Below are positions 61,169 through 64,000 of a DNA stretch of 64,000 nt, in pieces. Position numbers and translations under genes: made by a program. The notes below the pieces were generated by a model, which was given only the letters and a program-made list of their open reading frames with translations, had not been told where the DNA came from and did no database searches. How positions within the stretch are numbered: the first letter of the stretch is position 1; every line of letters starts with the position of its first letter. Location: assembly GCF_001941965.1 (NCBI RefSeq), contig NZ_MKZO01000010.1, positions 1 through 64,000 of the forward strand. The letters run 5' to 3'. The DNA is from Pseudomonas putida. GTDB lineage: Bacteria; Pseudomonadota; Gammaproteobacteria; Pseudomonadales; Pseudomonadaceae.

Positions 61169-61419
61169 GTTCGGCAGGGAGAATGGCAGTCAAAAAGGTC
61201 GCGAATCATAGCACAGGGGCCTTGGCCGGCTGGCAGTTGCTTGCCTTGACGGCATAACCGAATCGTCAACTTCCACTGCGACAATGCCCGGGCGGATCGA
61301 CAGCCTGCCCCGCCATTCGCGCCCTGGCACCCCATTGATCGTTTCAGCGCTTTCGCGGCCAGGCAGTCGAGGTTATTCTTGAAACCATATTCCTTGCCCA
61401 AGGGCGGCTTAAAACAACC
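61169..61419. other. Divergent intergenic region DUF1820/ybeZ
   Basis: About 250 bases with no gene. Presumably it holds the promoters of both neighbours; no clear motif was found. Confidence 0.4.
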
Positions 61420-62412
61420 TTGAACGCACCCATCGAACCCCATCGTTTCATGCTCGAGCCTTTCGAAGCTCACCGTTTCGCCAATCTGTGCGGCCAGTTC
61501 GACGAGCACCTGCGCCTGATCGAGCAACGCCTGGCCATCGAGATCCGCAACCGCGGCAACCAGTTCGAACTGATCGGCGAGCCCCGGGTCACCTCCACCG
61601 CCGAGCAGTTGCTGCGCCGTCTCTATCGCGAGACCAAGGCCACCGAGCTGTCGCCGGAAATGGTCCATCTCTACCTGCAGGAATCCTCCGTCGAAGCGCT
61701 GGAAAACCCGGCGGTCAACGAAGTCAGCGTATCGCTGCGCACGCGCAAGGGCGTCATTCGTCCGCGCGGCCTCAACCAGCAGCGCTACGTCAAGGAAGTC
61801 CTCAACAACGACATCAACTTCGGCATCGGCCCCGCCGGTACCGGCAAGACCTACCTGGCCGTGGCCTGCGCCGTGGATGCGCTGGAGCGCGAGCAAGTGC
61901 GGCGCATCCTGCTGGTGCGCCCGGCGGTCGAGGCGGGCGAAAAGCTCGGCTTCCTGCCCGGCGACCTGGCGCAGAAGATCGACCCGTACCTGCGCCCGCT
62001 GTACGACGCACTGTATGAAATGCTCGGCTTCGAACACGTGGCCAAGCTGATCGAGCGCCAGGTAATCGAGATCGCCCCGCTGGCCTACATGCGCGGCCGC
62101 ACCCTGAACAACAGCTTCATCATCCTCGACGAAAGCCAGAACACCACGGTCGAGCAGATGAAGATGTTCCTGACCCGCATCGGTTTCGGCTCCACCGCCG
62201 TGATCACCGGCGACATCACCCAGGTCGACCTGCCGCGTGGCACCAAGTCCGGCCTGGCCCATGTCATCCAGGTGCTCAAGGACGTGCCGGGCATCAGCTT
62301 CACCCACTTCCAGCCGAAGGACGTGGTGCGCCATCCACTGGTACAGCGCATCGTCGAAGCCTACGAGCGTTTCGACGACCAGCAGGCCGAAGGCAACCCA
62401 CGCAATGCTTGA
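61420..62412 (+). CDS. ybeZ: PhoH-like ATPase YbeZ
   Basis: A 330-residue PhoH-family ATPase, the partner of YbeY in ribosome and RNA quality control. Walker A GPAGTGKT (137-144) and Walker [11 protein letters not shown] are clear; a KH-like N-terminal part precedes. The likely start is a TTG at 61420 ([10 protein letters not shown]), with ATG 61450 as an alternative. It overlaps ybeY by eight bases. Confidence 0.92.
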   Translation: MNAPIEPHRFMLEPFEAHRFANLCGQFDEHLRLIEQRLAIEIRNRGNQFELIGEPRVTSTAEQLLRRLYRETKATELSPEMVHLYLQESSVEALENPAVNEVSVSLRTRKGVIRPRGLNQQRYVKEVLNNDINFGIGPAGTGKTYLAVACAVDALEREQVRRILLVRPAVEAGEKLGFLPGDLAQKIDPYLRPLYDALYEMLGFEHVAKLIERQVIEIAPLAYMRGRTLNNSFIILDESQNTTVEQMKMFLTRIGFGSTAVITGDITQVDLPRGTKSGLAHVIQVLKDVPGISFTHFQPKDVVRHPLVQRIVEAYERFDDQQAEGNPRNA

Positions 62413-62899
62413 ACTGGACCTGCAGATCGCGACCGAAGCGGCCGCGCCCGACGAAGCCCTGTTCCGCCGCTGGTGCGAACTGGCCCTGCGCCAGCGCACG
62501 GCGGATTCGGAAATGACCATCCGTCTGGTGGATGAAGCCGAAGGCCGCGAGCTGAATCACACCTACCGGCACAAGGACTACGCCACCAACGTCCTGTCCT
62601 TCCCCGCCGACGTACCTGACGACATGCTCGATATCCCGCTGCTGGGCGATCTGGTGATCTGCGTCGCGGTGGTCGAGCGCGAGGCCGCCGAGCAAGGCAA
62701 ATCCCTCGAGGCCCACTGGGCGCACCTGGTCATCCACGGCTGCCTGCACCTGCTGGGCTACGACCACATCGACGACGATGAGGCCGAGGAAATGGAAGCG
62801 CTGGAACGAACGTTGCTTGCCGAACTGGGTCATCCGGACCCTTACGCCGACGACGAAGACGACACCCCACACACTGAAAACAGCAAGGATCACGAGTAA
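62405..62899 (+). CDS. ybeY: Endoribonuclease YbeY
   Basis: A 164-residue zinc-dependent single-strand RNase needed for 16S rRNA 3' processing and 70S quality control. The zinc motif [11 protein letters not shown] is intact and the conserved Arg lies in [20 protein letters not shown]. The C-terminal 20 residues are acidic. Starts inside ybeZ; corC begins five bases after its stop. Confidence 0.96.
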   Translation: MLELDLQIATEAAAPDEALFRRWCELALRQRTADSEMTIRLVDEAEGRELNHTYRHKDYATNVLSFPADVPDDMLDIPLLGDLVICVAVVEREAAEQGKSLEAHWAHLVIHGCLHLLGYDHIDDDEAEEMEALERTLLAELGHPDPYADDEDDTPHTENSKDHE

Positions 62900-62904
62900 C
62901 CGCC

Positions 62905-63744
62905 ATGAGCGAAGATCGATCGAGCAACGGGCAGAAGTCATGGCTTGGCAAGCTGACCCAGGCTTTTGCCCATGAGCCGAAAAACCGCCAGGAGCTCCTT
63001 GAGCTGCTGCGCGAAGCCCACCAGAACAAGCTGCTCGACAGCGAAGCCCTGACCATCGTCGAAGGCGCCATCCAGGTCGCCGACCTGCAGGTCCGCGACA
63101 TCATGGTGCCGCGCTCGCAGATGATCAGCATCAAGGCCTCGCAGTCGCCGCGGGAGTTCCTGCCGGCGATCATCGACGCCGCGCACTCGCGCTATCCGGT
63201 GATCGGCGAAAGCCATGACGATGTCCTCGGCGTGCTGCTGGCCAAGGACCTGTTGCCGTTGATCCTCAAGGAGAACGGCGACAGCTTCAATATCAAGGAC
63301 CTGCTCCGCCCGGCCACCTTCGTGCCCGAGTCCAAGCGCCTCAACGTGCTGCTGCGCGAATTCCGCGCCAACCACAACCACATGGCCATCGTCATCGACG
63401 AATACGGCGGCGTGGCGGGGCTGGTGACCATCGAGGACGTGCTGGAGCAGATCGTCGGCGATATCGAGGACGAGCACGACGTCGAGGAAGACAGCTACAT
63501 CAAGCCGCTGCCCAGCGGTGACTTCCTGGTCAAGGCACTGACGCCGATCGAGAACTTCAACGAGTTCTTCGACAGCGAGTTCTCCGACGACGAGTTCGAC
63601 ACCGTTGGCGGCCTGGTCATGAGCGCCTTCGGGCACCTGCCCAAGCGCAATGAAACCACTGAAATCGGGCCTTACCGCTTCCGTATCCTCAACGCCGACA
63701 GCCGCCGGATACACTTGCTGCGCCTGACACCCGTCACCCGTTAA
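62905..63744 (+). CDS. corC: CorC/YbeX HlyC-family CBS-domain protein
   Basis: A 279-residue cytosolic protein with two CBS domains (about 65-185; VRDIMVPRSQMISIK and DEYGGVAGLVTIEDVLEQIVGDIEDEHD) and a C-terminal CorC_HlyC domain. E. coli CorC/YbeX is linked to magnesium/cobalt efflux and to ribosome metabolism. Part of ybeZ-ybeY-corC-lnt. Confidence 0.94.
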   Translation: MSEDRSSNGQKSWLGKLTQAFAHEPKNRQELLELLREAHQNKLLDSEALTIVEGAIQVADLQVRDIMVPRSQMISIKASQSPREFLPAIIDAAHSRYPVIGESHDDVLGVLLAKDLLPLILKENGDSFNIKDLLRPATFVPESKRLNVLLREFRANHNHMAIVIDEYGGVAGLVTIEDVLEQIVGDIEDEHDVEEDSYIKPLPSGDFLVKALTPIENFNEFFDSEFSDDEFDTVGGLVMSAFGHLPKRNETTEIGPYRFRILNADSRRIHLLRLTPVTR

Positions 63745-63752
63745 GGACAACC

Positions 63753-64000
63753 ATGCGCTGGATCACCCGCCCCGGCTGGCCCGGTAACCTGCTGGCCGTG
63801 GCGGCCGGCGCCCTGACCACTCCGGCCCTGGCCCCGTTCGACCTCTGGCCTCTGGCCCTGGTCGCCCTGGGCCTGTTCTACCTCGGCCTGCGCGAGCTGA
63901 GCCCGCGCCAGGCACTCTGGCGCGGCTGGCACTACGGCTTCGGCCTGTTCGCCGCCGGCACCTGGTGGATCTACGTCAGCATCCACGACTACGGCGGCGC
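63753..64000 (+). CDS. lnt: Apolipoprotein N-acyltransferase, 5' part (cut by window end)
   Basis: The first 82 codons of an inner-membrane enzyme that adds the third acyl chain to lipoproteins. MRWITRPGWPGNLLAVAAGALTTPALAPFDLWPLALVALG fits Lnt N-termini with the hydrophobic first helices, and the FGLFAAGTWWIYVSIHDYG segment is characteristic. It follows corC by eight bases, the conserved Pseudomonas order. The catalytic part lies beyond the window. Confidence 0.92.
   Translation, partial: MRWITRPGWPGNLLAVAAGALTTPALAPFDLWPLALVALGLFYLGLRELSPRQALWRGWHYGFGLFAAGTWWIYVSIHDYGG

Noticed and set aside
1..64000. CRISPR array, prophage or integrative element
   Set aside because: No regularly spaced direct repeats, cas genes, integrases, phage structural genes or transposases were seen; only REP-type and foldback repeats.

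Overview
The window is typical Pseudomonas chromosome, most like the fluorescens/putida group. The evidence is the high-GC coding sequence, many inverted pairs of the GGGAGCTGGCTTGCCAGCGA-type REP element between genes, and neighbourhoods such as ybeZ-ybeY-corC-lnt and thiD-thiE-hemL. It holds about 63 protein genes, no rRNA, no conventional tRNA, no prophage and no complete insertion sequence.

Layout. (1) 1-7 kb: a nucleoside uptake module made of a BMP-type ABC transporter, an isopenicillin-N-synthase-like 2OG/Fe(II) oxygenase and a Tsx/OmpK-like outer-membrane channel. Sigma-54 type -24/-12 elements lie before both the ATPase gene and the binding-protein gene, and an NtrC-like site precedes the second. 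(2) 7.1-12.6 kb: an RNA-repair locus, slipin-rtcB-nucleotidyltransferase, transcribed from a sigma-54 promoter divergently from rtcR. Its leader carries two tandem tRNA-like sequences with undersized anticodon loops, followed directly by a free hairpin whose 7-nt loop equals a tRNA-Asn anticodon loop. This is the most unusual feature of the window. (3) 12.7-29.2 kb: housekeeping and accessory genes (Lrp/LysE pair, TonB-dependent receptor, thioesterase, HDAC-like hydrolase, DEAD helicase, EamA exporter with its Lrp regulator, exonuclease, NYN protein). (4) 29.3-42.5 kb: a complete N-methylglutamate pathway for methylamine. gmaS and mgsABC are on the minus strand; purU-folD-mgdABCD are on the plus strand; an XRE-cupin regulator lies between and an IclR regulator at the end. 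The minus operon has a near-consensus sigma-54 promoter with an NtrC-like palindrome about 120 bp upstream. Both operons carry a GGAAW-N5-WTTCC palindrome at the expected transcription start, a probable operator of the XRE-cupin protein. (5) 42.6-54.6 kb: DUF3077 protein, APC permease, hrpB, lipoprotein, fieF, DUF6515 protein, a probable sRNA on the minus strand, a third Lrp regulator, rluE-type gene, amn and aidB. (6) 54.7-64 kb: a 274-bp foldback built on REP sequences, an orphan 7TMR-DISM histidine kinase, thiD-thiE-hemL, a Sel1-repeat protein, DUF1820, ybeZ-ybeY-corC and the 5' end of lnt.

How parts work together. Methylamine would be glutamylated by GmaS, converted to N-methylglutamate by MgsABC and oxidised by MgdABCD on tetrahydrofolate. 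FolD and PurU then turn the C1 unit into formate while nitrogen stays in glutamate. Nitrogen control (NtrC/sigma-54) of both this pathway and the nucleoside importer would make the window rich in nitrogen-scavenging functions. The Rtc locus is probably silent until RtcR senses damaged RNA.
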